Of a stretch of 60,505 nucleotides of DNA, positions 1 through 7,134 are shown one piece after another (position 1 is the stretch's first letter; the number at the start of each line of letters is the position of its first letter). Source of the stretch: an uncultured Clostridia bacterium (GTDB lineage: Bacteria > Bacillota > Clostridia > Saccharofermentanales > Saccharofermentanaceae); contig CAMYXL010000008.1 of assembly GCA_947303255.1 (NCBI GenBank), positions 1 to 60,505 on the forward strand, given 5' to 3'. The notes below the pieces were generated by a model. The model made no database searches, was not told the origin of the DNA, and saw only the letters and a program-made list of their open reading frames with translations. Both the position numbers and the translations under genes were made by a program.

Positions 1-833
1 CACTCATAACAAGCGACGGCACAACGCTTCTTGGCGCCGACGATAAGGCCGGAGTCAGTGAGATAATGACTGCCGTCGAAAGGGTCATGTCGGAAGGACG
101 CCCTCACGGACCCCTTTGCATAGCGTTTACGCCTGACGAAGAGATAGGTGAGGGAACCGAGTTCTTTGACTTGGAGAAGTTCGGTGCGGATTTCGCATAT
201 ACAGTTGACGGCGGAGTCTTAGGTGAGATATCTTACGAGAACTTCAATGCGGCATCGTGCGTGATAACCGTTAAGGGTTGTAACGTGCATCCGGGCGAAG
301 CCTACGGTAAGATGCTCAACTCGCAAAGGATCGCCATGGAGATCGATTCCAAAATCCCTGATACGCAAAGACCTGAGACGACGAGAGACCACGAAGGATT
401 CTTCCATCTTTGTTCGATGACGGGTGATGTTTCTGAGACCACGATGAAGTACATAATCAGGGATCACGATAAGGGACTCTTCGAAGAGAAGAAAAAGTTC
501 ATTACGAAAGTATGTGAAGAGATCGAAGCTTTACATGAAGGCGCTAAGATCGAAGTGAAACTTACCGATTCATACTACAACATGCTTGAGAAGATCGAGC
601 CTGATAACATGCATGTGGTCAGAAGATGTCTTGATGCAATGAAGGCGAAGGGAATCGAGCCTATAATCGAGCCTATTAGAGGCGGCACGGACGGCGCGAT
701 GCTGTCGTTCAAGGGATTGCCGTGTCCTAATATCTGTGCAGGCGGACATAACTTCCACGGCGTATACGAATACGTATGCGTTGAATCGATGGATAAGATC
801 GCTGAGCTTCTGGTGGAGATAGTTAAGGCTTAA
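1..833 (+). CDS. pepT: Peptidase T (tripeptide aminopeptidase), 5' end outside window
   Basis: Zinc-dependent M20-family aminopeptidase that removes the N-terminal residue of tripeptides in the cytoplasm. The reading frame is open from base 3 and is cut by the window edge. The first visible residues include DGTTLLGADDKAG, the metal-binding Asp block of PepT, followed by the FTPDEEIGEG block with the catalytic Glu-Glu pair. The C-terminal half has IRGGTDGAMLSFKGLPCPN and the final metal-ligand His segment GGHNFHGVYEY, both typical of PepT rather than other M20 enzymes. About the last 276 of roughly 400 residues are present. Its stop codon overlaps by four bases the stop of the convergent gene on the minus strand. 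Confidence 0.95.
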   Translation, partial: LITSDGTTLLGADDKAGVSEIMTAVERVMSEGRPHGPLCIAFTPDEEIGEGTEFFDLEKFGADFAYTVDGGVLGEISYENFNAASCVITVKGCNVHPGEAYGKMLNSQRIAMEIDSKIPDTQRPETTRDHEGFFHLCSMTGDVSETTMKYIIRDHDKGLFEEKKKFITKVCEEIEALHEGAKIEVKLTDSYYNMLEKIEPDNMHVVRRCLDAMKAKGIEPIIEPIRGGTDGAMLSFKGLPCPNICAGGHNFHGVYEYVCVESMDKIAELLVEIVKA

Positions 834-1489
834 GATTTCTTCGGATGAAGGACTTTTCCGACCAGCGTGATAAGAGGTCCTAAGAAAAGAGCCATGAGGA
901 TGATACCGATGATCGGTACACCGCCGAAGATTATTCCGACAACGATAGCGAGTGCATCCCAGCAGATCCTGATGAGAGTCTTCGGGACCTTAGGAAACTT
1001 GCCTGTGATCTTGTCAGTTAAGATAATCGGGATTCCGTCATATGGAGCAACACCCGTATCAGCGTTGATGTAAACGGATGCGCAGACCATGAAGCATAAA
1101 AGTGCCACGAGGAATATGGACCATCTGGAAACAGGTGCGGTGAAGACAGTAGTAGGGATCGTCTTACCCCAGATCCAGTTAAAGAAATCAACGTAATAGC
1201 CCACGAGGACCATATTAAAGAGGGTTCCGAAGCCGATGAGCTTACGGTTAAAAAGAAGAACGATCGCGAACATGAAGATGTTGATGATGAGCTGCCAGTT
1301 ACCAAAGCTCATGCCGATCTTTGATGAGATGGAGCGGTTCATGAATGTGCACGGGTCAGTTCCCAGGTTGCAGTTAACGAGGATGGAGACAAAAAATCCC
1401 ATGCCTGTTACACCGAGAAAACTTATAAGTACTCTCTTCCATTCGATTGCTTTGACTTTTCTAAGAACCAGACTATCTGACATATTCAT
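830..1489 (-). CDS. YczE/YitT-type integral membrane protein
   Basis: Polytopic membrane protein of 219 residues with about five hydrophobic segments. It matches the YczE/YyaS/YitT pattern: an early NCNLGTDPCTFMNRSIS motif, then GMSFGNWQLIINI and IGFGTLFNMVLVGYYVDF, and a C-terminal Gly/Ile/Pro-rich membrane hairpin. The family is widespread in Firmicutes and its transport or regulatory role is not established. The start chosen is the first Met; a second Met two codons on is equally possible. The gene is convergent with pepT and shares four bases with it. It has no obvious operon partner and probably starts from a promoter between 1490 and 1600. Confidence 0.8.
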   Translation of the reverse strand: MNMSDSLVLRKVKAIEWKRVLISFLGVTGMGFFVSILVNCNLGTDPCTFMNRSISSKIGMSFGNWQLIINIFMFAIVLLFNRKLIGFGTLFNMVLVGYYVDFFNWIWGKTIPTTVFTAPVSRWSIFLVALLCFMVCASVYINADTGVAPYDGIPIILTDKITGKFPKVPKTLIRICWDALAIVVGIIFGGVPIIGIILMALFLGPLITLVGKVLHPKKS

Positions 1490-1596
1490 TACCTCAACAG
1501 TGAGTAATTCTACTTCAGCGTCAAATGTTATTCAACGGCAACCGGATTGTGCGATTGGATAAATATGTGAGGCAATCGGAAGTCAGTGAGGGCGAA

Positions 1597-1629
1597 TTGA
1601 CAAAAATGAGGTCCCGCGGATGGTATAAT
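1597..1629 (+). promoter_or_regulatory. Possible promoter of the PARG-like gene
   Basis: TTGACA lies at 1597-1602 and a perfect TATAAT at 1624-1629. The 21-base spacer is longer than the usual 16-18, so the -10 is convincing but the paired -35 is doubtful. Confidence 0.4.
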
Positions 1630-1671
1630 GGAAGAGTATTTACATGGGATAAGTAATTTAACAATGTTACA

Positions 1672-1691
1672 AACACTGTATTTTCAGTGTT
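1672..1691 (+). repeat. Inverted repeat in the leader of the PARG-like gene
   Basis: AACACTG and CAGTGTT (7 bp) flank six bases and are followed by TTTTCGAAAAC. The element lies between the putative -10 and the ribosome binding site, so it could be an operator, a leader hairpin or a weak attenuator. Confidence 0.45.
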
Positions 1692-1719
1692 TTCGAAAAC
1701 ATGGAAAGGGAAAGAACAA

Positions 1720-2523
1720 ATGAACAACATTCAAGTAGCAAATGAGACGATCAGGATCTGTTCTGCCGAAAAATACGAAGTAAACGGCAAAGAAATAGCA
1801 TTTCCTGAAGGCGATTATGAGAGCGTGGAGGTCATAACTCCTGCCATGGGCGAGGAACTTCTCGGGGAAACTTTTGAGGCTTCGTCCGACAGACCGATGT
1901 GTAAGATCACAGTCACCAACAGCGACACTTATGCGGCAGCCAAAAAGTTTGATAGTGTGCTTGCGATGAACTTTGCCAACGCACATCAGCCGGGCGGCGG
2001 ATTCAGGGCAGGCGCTAATGCCCAGGAAGAAGCTCTGTGCAGATGCAGCACGCTCTACAGATCGATCACTTCCGATAAGGCGAAGGAGATGTACACCTAT
2101 AACAACACCCACGTGAGCAAAGTGGAATCAGACTACATGCTCATCTCCAAAGACGTATTGGTATTCCGTAATGAGAACCTGGAACTTCTCGAGGAGCCGT
2201 TTAAGACTTCGGTAGTAACGATACCTGCTCCTAACAGGCGCGGTGCAGCATTCTTTGCATCGTCATCTCTTATCGAAGAAACGTTCAGAAGAAGGATCAG
2301 GATAATGGTAAAAGCAGCGATCGAGCGCGGCTACAAGAACATGGTCCTTGGAGCGTGGGGATGCGGCGCATTCGGAAATAAGCCGACTGAAGTTGCACGA
2401 TATTTTAAGGAAATCATCGTAGACGAAGGCTACGGCAGATTCTTTGATGAGATCTGCTTCGCGATTTACGGATCTGAAGACGGCAGGAATATCACCGCTT
2501 TCAGAGAAGTATTGAACGGATAA
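1720..2523 (+). CDS. TIGR02452-type poly(ADP-ribose) glycohydrolase / macrodomain-like protein
   Basis: Predicted ADP-ribose-processing hydrolase of the microbial PARG family (macrodomain fold). The catalytic signature is direct: a Gly-Gly-Gly run at residues 92-94 in NAHQPGGGFRAG, and Gln102-Glu103-Glu104 in NAQEEALCR, matching the GGG-x(6-8)-QEE motif. A later VLGAWGCGAFGNKP segment matches the ribose-binding loop. Known bacterial members cleave poly- or mono-ADP-ribose; the substrate here is unknown. The ATG at 1720 was chosen because AAAGGGA precedes it, whereas an upstream in-frame ATG at 1687 follows a palindrome with no ribosome binding site. The protein has 267 residues and no signal peptide. 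No ADP-ribosyltransferase or sirtuin gene is adjacent, so the partner reaction lies elsewhere. Confidence 0.85.
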   Translation: MNNIQVANETIRICSAEKYEVNGKEIAFPEGDYESVEVITPAMGEELLGETFEASSDRPMCKITVTNSDTYAAAKKFDSVLAMNFANAHQPGGGFRAGANAQEEALCRCSTLYRSITSDKAKEMYTYNNTHVSKVESDYMLISKDVLVFRNENLELLEEPFKTSVVTIPAPNRRGAAFFASSSLIEETFRRRIRIMVKAAIERGYKNMVLGAWGCGAFGNKPTEVARYFKEIIVDEGYGRFFDEICFAIYGSEDGRNITAFREVLNG

Positions 2524-2528
2524 TTAAC

Positions 2529-3494
2529 TTAGCTGTTTTCCTTGATAACGCCGAGAAGGTAATTGAATTCTCCTGCGTAGAAATCTTTTTCTATCTTCAT
2601 GAGATCGAGTCTTGAATCTTCGAGCATGTTGAGTCCGTCACAGCATGCCTTGTAAGCTGCGTCCACATCACCGAGGATGTTGTAGCTATAGAAAGCATAT
2701 ACTCTGAGGGATGCAGGATTCTCATTCCTGTGAAGATCTGACTTGATCTCGTTATAGAAAGGCTTAGCCTTACGCATGTCTACATCGTAGATACTGAAGT
2801 AGTTAAGGAATACGAAGTACTGGTTGAACAGAGTTGAGTTATAAGGACTCTTATAACGCTTCTCGAACCACTTCTGGATCTCATAGACCGTGTCTGTGAA
2901 GTTTACCATCTCAGCCCACATGTAACGGAGGAACTGATAGGACTCTGCAGCTGCAGGAGTCGGATTGTATTTTGTAAGAGAATCGATATCAGGCATTGAT
3001 ACCTGGTCTGGTCTGGAACTGTTCTTAAGTTCGGTGATCTTGCCGTTGAGGAAGATCCTGAAATCATCTTTCTGCTTAGCCTTAAGTGATGAGATCGCGA
3101 TCATGAGAAGTGCGATGATGACACCGATAAGTGCGCCGACAGAGAAAGCATTGAGATATGCCGGACTTGGCTTAAAGAGAACGATGAAAAGGATGAGGTA
3201 GATGATCGCTGCGATGCCGACGATGATAAGACCTTTGACAGATTCTTTTCTTGCTCTGTCTTCATCGATCTCTACGTCAGGCCTGAACTCTGCCTCAACG
3301 AACGGGAAGAGGGAGAAGCCCTGCTTCGTATCTGTCTTGTTGTTGCCGAATCCGAAGAAGAACTTCAGAAATCTGATACCCGTGATCTCTTCATAACTTG
3401 AAGATTTAACGAGAATGATCTGACCAATAAGTGAAGCGAGAAAGAAACCTACCGGAATTCCGATTACACCAAGCAAGACGATAAGAAAGCCCAT
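2529..3494 (-). CDS. Hypothetical membrane protein with large cytoplasmic tail
   Basis: Not recognised as a named family. The 321-residue protein has three clear hydrophobic segments (about 3-29, 88-107 and 116-136). A hydrophilic, helix-rich tail of about 180 residues follows, rich in Tyr, Phe and Asn. The tail ends in two helical pairs (around AFYSYNILGDVDAAYKACC) that look like a degenerate TPR or scaffold. There is no protease or transporter motif. The stop codon lies six bases from the PARG-like gene on the opposite strand, so the two are convergent. Confidence 0.65.
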   Translation of the reverse strand: MGFLIVLLGVIGIPVGFFLASLIGQIILVKSSSYEEITGIRFLKFFFGFGNNKTDTKQGFSLFPFVEAEFRPDVEIDEDRARKESVKGLIIVGIAAIIYLILFIVLFKPSPAYLNAFSVGALIGVIIALLMIAISSLKAKQKDDFRIFLNGKITELKNSSRPDQVSMPDIDSLTKYNPTPAAAESYQFLRYMWAEMVNFTDTVYEIQKWFEKRYKSPYNSTLFNQYFVFLNYFSIYDVDMRKAKPFYNEIKSDLHRNENPASLRVYAFYSYNILGDVDAAYKACCDGLNMLEDSRLDLMKIEKDFYAGEFNYLLGVIKENS

Positions 3495-3598
3495 ACAAAT
3501 ACCATCCTAAAAAAGATTTTACTAGTGCATTTTATCACAGATTTTCGCGGTGTGAATGTTATTATCTATATATAAACATTATATATGGAGGTAGCACT

Positions 3599-3940
3599 AT
3601 GCCATTCATTGATTCAAAGATCACTTTCAAAGTTACACCCGAGCAGAAGGAAACCATCAAGAGCGAACTCGGCGTTTTGATCGGTACACTCGGCAAGAGC
3701 GAGACCTATCTCATGGTAGGAATAAACGACGGTTATGATCTCTGGCTCGGAGGCAGGAAGATCGAGAAGGGCGCCTATGTAGCAGTAAGTCTTTACGGTT
3801 CCGCATCGCCATCCGCTTACGATAAACTGACAGGTCAGATCTGCGAATTGTTCGGACGTGTGCTCGACATTCCGGGGGATAAGATCTATGTCACATATCA
3901 CCCGATAAATGACTGGGGTTGGAACGGCGGAAACTTCTGA
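3599..3940 (+). CDS. MIF-like phenylpyruvate/dopachrome tautomerase
   Basis: Macrophage-migration-inhibitory-factor superfamily protein (tautomerase fold, usually a homotrimer). It begins Met-Pro, so removal of Met exposes the catalytic Pro1. A Lys follows in TLGKSETYLMVGIND, at the place of MIF Lys32. The C-terminal YVTYHPINDWGWNGGNF aligns with the MIF ending around GWNNSTF. The MIF Cys-Ala-Leu-Cys redox motif is absent; the equivalent stretch reads KGAYVAVSLYGSAS. Length is 113 residues, close to the family's 115. A strong GGAGG lies nine bases upstream of the ATG. Bacterial homologues are tautomerases of unclear physiological substrate; mimicry of host MIF would be speculation. Confidence 0.88.
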   Translation: MPFIDSKITFKVTPEQKETIKSELGVLIGTLGKSETYLMVGINDGYDLWLGGRKIEKGAYVAVSLYGSASPSAYDKLTGQICELFGRVLDIPGDKIYVTYHPINDWGWNGGNF

Positions 3941-3991
3941 CGGTCTTTTTCGAGAAAGAACAATAAAATCAAAAAAATTCAATTGAAGTAG

Positions 3992-4043
3992 ACCATGAAA
4001 ATGGTTATTCTGAAAACAGGTGTTATGGTGTTTTCTGTTCACC
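3992..4043 (+). promoter_or_regulatory. Structured leader before purine permease (hairpin plus possible H-type pseudoknot)
   Basis: ACCAT-GAAA-ATGGT (3992-4005) is a 5-bp hairpin with a GAAA tetraloop. Then GAAAACA (4012-4018) pairs with TGTTTTC (4029-4035). The loop base run GGTG (4019-4022) can pair with CACC (4040-4043) just after the stem, giving an H-type pseudoknot. The ribosome binding site of the permease starts about 14 bases later. I see no consensus of the classical purine, PRPP or preQ1 riboswitches. Confidence 0.45.
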
Positions 4044-4073
4044 GAGTTTGCTTTACGGAGGAGGAAATCAAAG

Positions 4074-5513
4074 ATGGGATTTTTTGACAAGACGTTCCGC
4101 CTTAAAGATAACGGAACGACTATTAAGACCGAGATAATCGCGGGCCTTACCACATTCATGACAATGGCCTACATTATCGCTCTTAACCCTAATCTTTTGA
4201 CAGGCTTTGGAAGTGAGGGCGCTGACCTATGGAACGGCGTATTCCTCGCAACATGTATCGCGTCGGCAATCGGTACGGTGCTCATGGGATTCCTCGCGAA
4301 TAAACCTTTTGTTATGGCTCCTGGTATGGGTCTTAACTCGTTCTTCGCGATCGTCGTCTCGAATATCGTAGCGATTACGGGATTTACTTATCTTAAGTCC
4401 TTCCAGTCGGCGTTGGTAATCATTTTTATCGAAGGTATCATTTTCTTGGTACTCTCCGTTCTCAACATCCGTGAGAAGATAGTTGAAGCTATCCCTATGG
4501 GTGTTCGTCTCGGTATCGGACCTGCTATTGGTCTTATGCTCATGAATATCGGCTTTGGCTCCAACGTTGGTGTCTACACAGCAACAAGCGAGAGTCCGTT
4601 CTATGTTATGCGTGACTTCTTCGGTTCACTTACCGCTAAGTTCGCCAAGGACACAATGGGCGACGACGGCTACAAGACGATGGTCCTCACAGTTGCTACA
4701 ATGCTCATCGGACTTTTCGTTATCATCGCTCTCGACAAGTTCAAGGTAAAGGGCTCCGTTCTCTGCGGCATGATCGCTGCTTCAATTATCTACTGGGCAG
4801 GCGAGGCGATCTTCCTCGGCGTTAATCCGTTCGCAGGTCTTAAGGACGCTTCCTTTATTCCTCCATTTAAGGACATGGCTAATACCACACTCTTCAAGCT
4901 CGACTTCAAGGGCTTCGTTGAGATCGGCTGGTTTACTATAATCACATTGATCATTACATTCTGTATCATCGACATGTTCGATACTATCGGAACATTGGTC
5001 GGTACCGCTTCCAGAGCCAACATGCTTGATAAAGACGGCAAGATGCCTAAGATGAAGCAGGCTTTGATCTCTGACGCAGTCGGTACTCTCGCAGGTTCCG
5101 TTACAGGTACTTCAACAGTTACAACATTCGTAGAGTCAGCTTCCGGTGTTGAGGCAGGCGGACGTACAGGTCTTACGGCTATCGTAGCAGCCATCATGTT
5201 CCTTCTTTGCATGTTCATCGCTCCTATCGCAGCCATCATCCCTGCAGCAGCTACATCATCTGCTCTCATCTACGTTGGTATCCTGATGCTCAGCAACCTC
5301 AAGAAGATCGCTTTCGACGACATCACACAAATGGCTCCTGTAGCTATCATGCTCCTGGCAATGCCTATCTCCGGTTCCATCGGTCACGGCATCGGCCTCG
5401 CTCTTATCAGCTACACATTAATCATGCTCGTCACAGGCAGAGCGAAAGAAGTATCCATCCTTACATACGTTCTTTCCGTTATCTTCCTTGTTAAGTTCTT
5501 CGTACCATTGTAA
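4074..5513 (+). CDS. NCS2-family purine permease (AzgA-like; hypoxanthine/guanine/adenine)
   Basis: Membrane importer of the AzgA branch of the nucleobase-cation symporter-2 family, taking up purine bases. The 479 residues show about 12-14 hydrophobic segments. An early TTFMTMAYIIALNP and a VTGTSTVTTFVESASGVEAGGRTGLTA block are both signatures of AzgA-type guanine/hypoxanthine permeases (B. subtilis PbuG/PbuO type). The start at 4074 is preceded by GGAGGAGG; the frame is open upstream but has no ribosome binding site there. An unusual structured leader precedes the gene and an intrinsic terminator follows it, so it is probably monocistronic and leader-regulated. Confidence 0.92.
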   Translation: MGFFDKTFRLKDNGTTIKTEIIAGLTTFMTMAYIIALNPNLLTGFGSEGADLWNGVFLATCIASAIGTVLMGFLANKPFVMAPGMGLNSFFAIVVSNIVAITGFTYLKSFQSALVIIFIEGIIFLVLSVLNIREKIVEAIPMGVRLGIGPAIGLMLMNIGFGSNVGVYTATSESPFYVMRDFFGSLTAKFAKDTMGDDGYKTMVLTVATMLIGLFVIIALDKFKVKGSVLCGMIAASIIYWAGEAIFLGVNPFAGLKDASFIPPFKDMANTTLFKLDFKGFVEIGWFTIITLIITFCIIDMFDTIGTLVGTASRANMLDKDGKMPKMKQALISDAVGTLAGSVTGTSTVTTFVESASGVEAGGRTGLTAIVAAIMFLLCMFIAPIAAIIPAAATSSALIYVGILMLSNLKKIAFDDITQMAPVAIMLLAMPISGSIGHGIGLALISYTLIMLVTGRAKEVSILTYVLSVIFLVKFFVPL

Positions 5514-5540
5514 TTCTCGAAAACATTAACCGAATAACAA

Positions 5541-5570
5541 AAAGCAGATCCCCCGGGGTCTGCTTTTTTT
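5541..5570 (+). terminator. Intrinsic terminator of the purine permease
   Basis: GCAGATCCCC pairs with GGGGTCTGC across a minimal loop and is followed by seven T residues. Confidence 0.9.
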
Positions 5571-5594
5571 ATGTTCTTTTACATCCTATCACCC

Positions 5595-5805
5595 AAAAAT
5601 CCAGTTCCTTCTCCCTGTTGATAGGGATACATCCCCTGGATTTTCTGCTGAAATCCAGTTAGCAATCCCTGTAGATAGGGAACAAATACTGGATTTTCTA
5701 CTGAAATCCAGTTAGCAATCCCTATAGATAGGGAGCAAATACTGTATTTAACGGGAAAATCCAGTAAGTAATCCCTGTGTACCAGGGACAAATTACTGGA
5801 TTTTT
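5595..5805. repeat. Array of four tandem two-tier palindromes (about 53-bp period)
   Basis: Four imperfect copies lie at about 5595-5645, 5651-5697, 5704-5750 and 5756-5805. Each unit has outer arms AAATCCAGT and ACTGGATTT and inner arms ATCCCT and AGGGA around a six-base loop of the GTAGAT type. Linkers of 5-7 bases separate the units. The right outer arm of copy 3 has decayed (ACTGTATTT). The array sits between convergent genes and resembles REP/BIME or MITE-derived hairpin clusters. A 70-codon minus-strand frame through it is a by-product of the repeat. Confidence 0.85.
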
Positions 5806-5814
5806 AAAAGACAC

Positions 5815-6663
5815 TTAGACAACAGCCATTTTCTTCTTTTTTCTGAGCAGTGAAAGTACAAAGACGATCACGACAAGATATGCCGCGATGGAAATGACAG
5901 ATGCTTCCATTCCGAAGTCGCCGCCGGTAATAAGGAATGACTTTGACTTAAGGACATAGGTGAAGATCGACTCATTCTTGGCAGCAGTGCTGATGGCCAC
6001 GAAAGAGGCCGATGCATTCCACAACGCGTGAACGATTGCGCCTTCCCAGATGCTGTCGCTGTACTTCGCGATAAGTGAGAACAGGATTCCCACAAGAGTT
6101 CCTGCGATGATGAGCTGGATCGTACTTACAAAACTTAAACCTGCGCCGATCATGTGGACTGCGCCGAAGAGAACAGACGGGATTATCATCGCGATCTTGA
6201 AGTTGGTCTTGTTTTCGAGAAGACCCATGATGATGCCCCTGAAGACCAGCTCTTCCACGATGCCTGCACCAATGCTGAAGAACAGGACTGACTGCACAAC
6301 GTATGCGGTAAGTTCGCTTGTCGGCAGAGTGCTTTTTACCATCTCGCCTTTGAAGAACTTGTAGCCGCCGATGGCGAGCGCCGGCATGATGACTGCGACG
6401 ACCATCCAGAGTAGCTTTGGCTTAAAGCGGGTAAGTCTGATGACTTTTGATGGAATCTTCATAAGTTTACAGATGACGAGCCATACGCCCGTGATCGCGA
6501 GGGCAGGGTAAAGGATCGCGGAGACGATGACTGAAGGGATGTCAGGTACTCCCAATTTGATGAGACCTTCGCCTGCCTCCATGGCAGTAAATTGTGCGCC
6601 GACCAGGATCGCTAACCCGAGAATTATTCCGATTATAGTTTTGGGCCAAGATTGTTTATTCAT
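5815..6663 (-). CDS. CPBP-family intramembrane metalloprotease (CAAX protease/bacteriocin-immunity type)
   Basis: Predicted intramembrane glutamic/metalloprotease of the Abi/CPBP family with about eight hydrophobic segments. Motif 1 is EELVFRG (Glu137, Glu138, Arg142), motif 2 is FGAVHMIG (His170), and a third block VHALWNAS supplies a later His. These are the conserved residues of CPBP proteases. Family members process prenylated proteins, act in bacteriocin self-immunity or affect envelope stress; the substrate here is unknown. GGAAGAGG precedes the chosen Met. Its promoter region at 6737-6767 is almost identical to that of the padR operon at 42.3 kb, implying shared PadR control. Confidence 0.88.
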   Translation of the reverse strand: MNKQSWPKTIIGIILGLAILVGAQFTAMEAGEGLIKLGVPDIPSVIVSAILYPALAITGVWLVICKLMKIPSKVIRLTRFKPKLLWMVVAVIMPALAIGGYKFFKGEMVKSTLPTSELTAYVVQSVLFFSIGAGIVEELVFRGIIMGLLENKTNFKIAMIIPSVLFGAVHMIGAGLSFVSTIQLIIAGTLVGILFSLIAKYSDSIWEGAIVHALWNASASFVAISTAAKNESIFTYVLKSKSFLITGGDFGMEASVISIAAYLVVIVFVLSLLRKKKKMAVV

Positions 6664-6736
6664 AGAAAACCTCTTCCGCTTATTAGTTATATATACTTCT
6701 TAGGCGGACTAAGGCCTGTCATCCGCCTGTTTAGCA

Positions 6737-6767
6737 ATACTATGCCACGCGAGGTATTATGTGTCAA
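6737..6767 (-). promoter_or_regulatory. Promoter/PadR-type operator of the CPBP gene
   Basis: Read on the minus strand: TTGACA (6767-6762), 17 bases, CATAGT (6744-6739). The spacer and -10 lie in a dyad, ATACCTCGCG...CATAGTAT (6757-6737), identical over 21 bases to the sequence before padR at 42326-42346. The -35 and its flank (about 15 further bases) are also conserved with one mismatch. Confidence 0.75.
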
Positions 6768-6820
6768 GAGGTATTCTAAAACCGGGCTCCCAAATTTTTT
6801 TTAAATTTTTTTCGAAAAAA

Positions 6821-6850
6821 GTGAAACCTCGGGAAACCTTTTGTTGATAT
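6821..6850 (+). promoter_or_regulatory. ECF-type promoter of the lipoprotein leader
   Basis: GTGAAACCT (-35 type, 6821-6829), seven bases, then CCTTTTGTTGATAT (-10 type, ending 6850). The same pattern with the same spacing lies 44-66 bases before the ECF sigma gene at 13618. A TGAAAC -35 element is typical of ECF sigma promoters. Confidence 0.7.
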
Positions 6851-6859
6851 TAGTAGTGA

Positions 6860-6976
6860 AAGCCTTGAGGGAAGGCTTCAAGGAATGGTCAAAGTAAGGA
6901 ATAGATACAGGATAGGGATAAGGAAAAGGGATAGATACATAGAAGTAAACAAAGATCTGTAAGGAGTGACCATTCC
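6860..6976 (+). promoter_or_regulatory. Structured purine-rich leader RNA before the lipoprotein gene
   Basis: Downstream of the ECF-type promoter, AAGCCTT-GAGGG-AAGGCTT (6860-6878) forms a 7-bp hairpin. GGAATGGTCA (6882-6891) is perfectly complementary to TGACCATTCC (6967-6976), closing a purine-rich loop of 75 bases. A further 158 bases, including the palindrome GTTGATCAAC at 7113-7122, precede the start codon at 7135. The leader totals about 280 bases. No known riboswitch consensus is recognised. Confidence 0.5.
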
Positions 6977-7134
6977 GAAGCGATCAACAGCCGTTGCCGT
7001 CATAGTGCGAATAAGGGTGTAGCTGCACTGAGGGAAACAAAGATGACGACAAGCCTAGAACATGAAGAAGATTGATAGATACAGAAAACAGAACGAAACG
7101 GCGCGGCTTATTGTTGATCAACTAAGGAGACAGG

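Noticed and set aside
3941..4073. Classical purine riboswitch before the purine permease
   Set aside because: The conserved core (TATAATC...GTTTCTACC) is absent; kept only as an unassigned structured leader.
5579..5791. 70-codon minus-strand frame across the palindromic array
   Set aside because: Its repetitive peptide follows directly from the DNA repeats; there is no ribosome binding site and the frame exists only because the unit lacks stops.
5595..5805. CRISPR array
   Set aside because: Repeated and intervening parts are both conserved and palindromic, spacers are only 5-7 bases and no cas gene is near.
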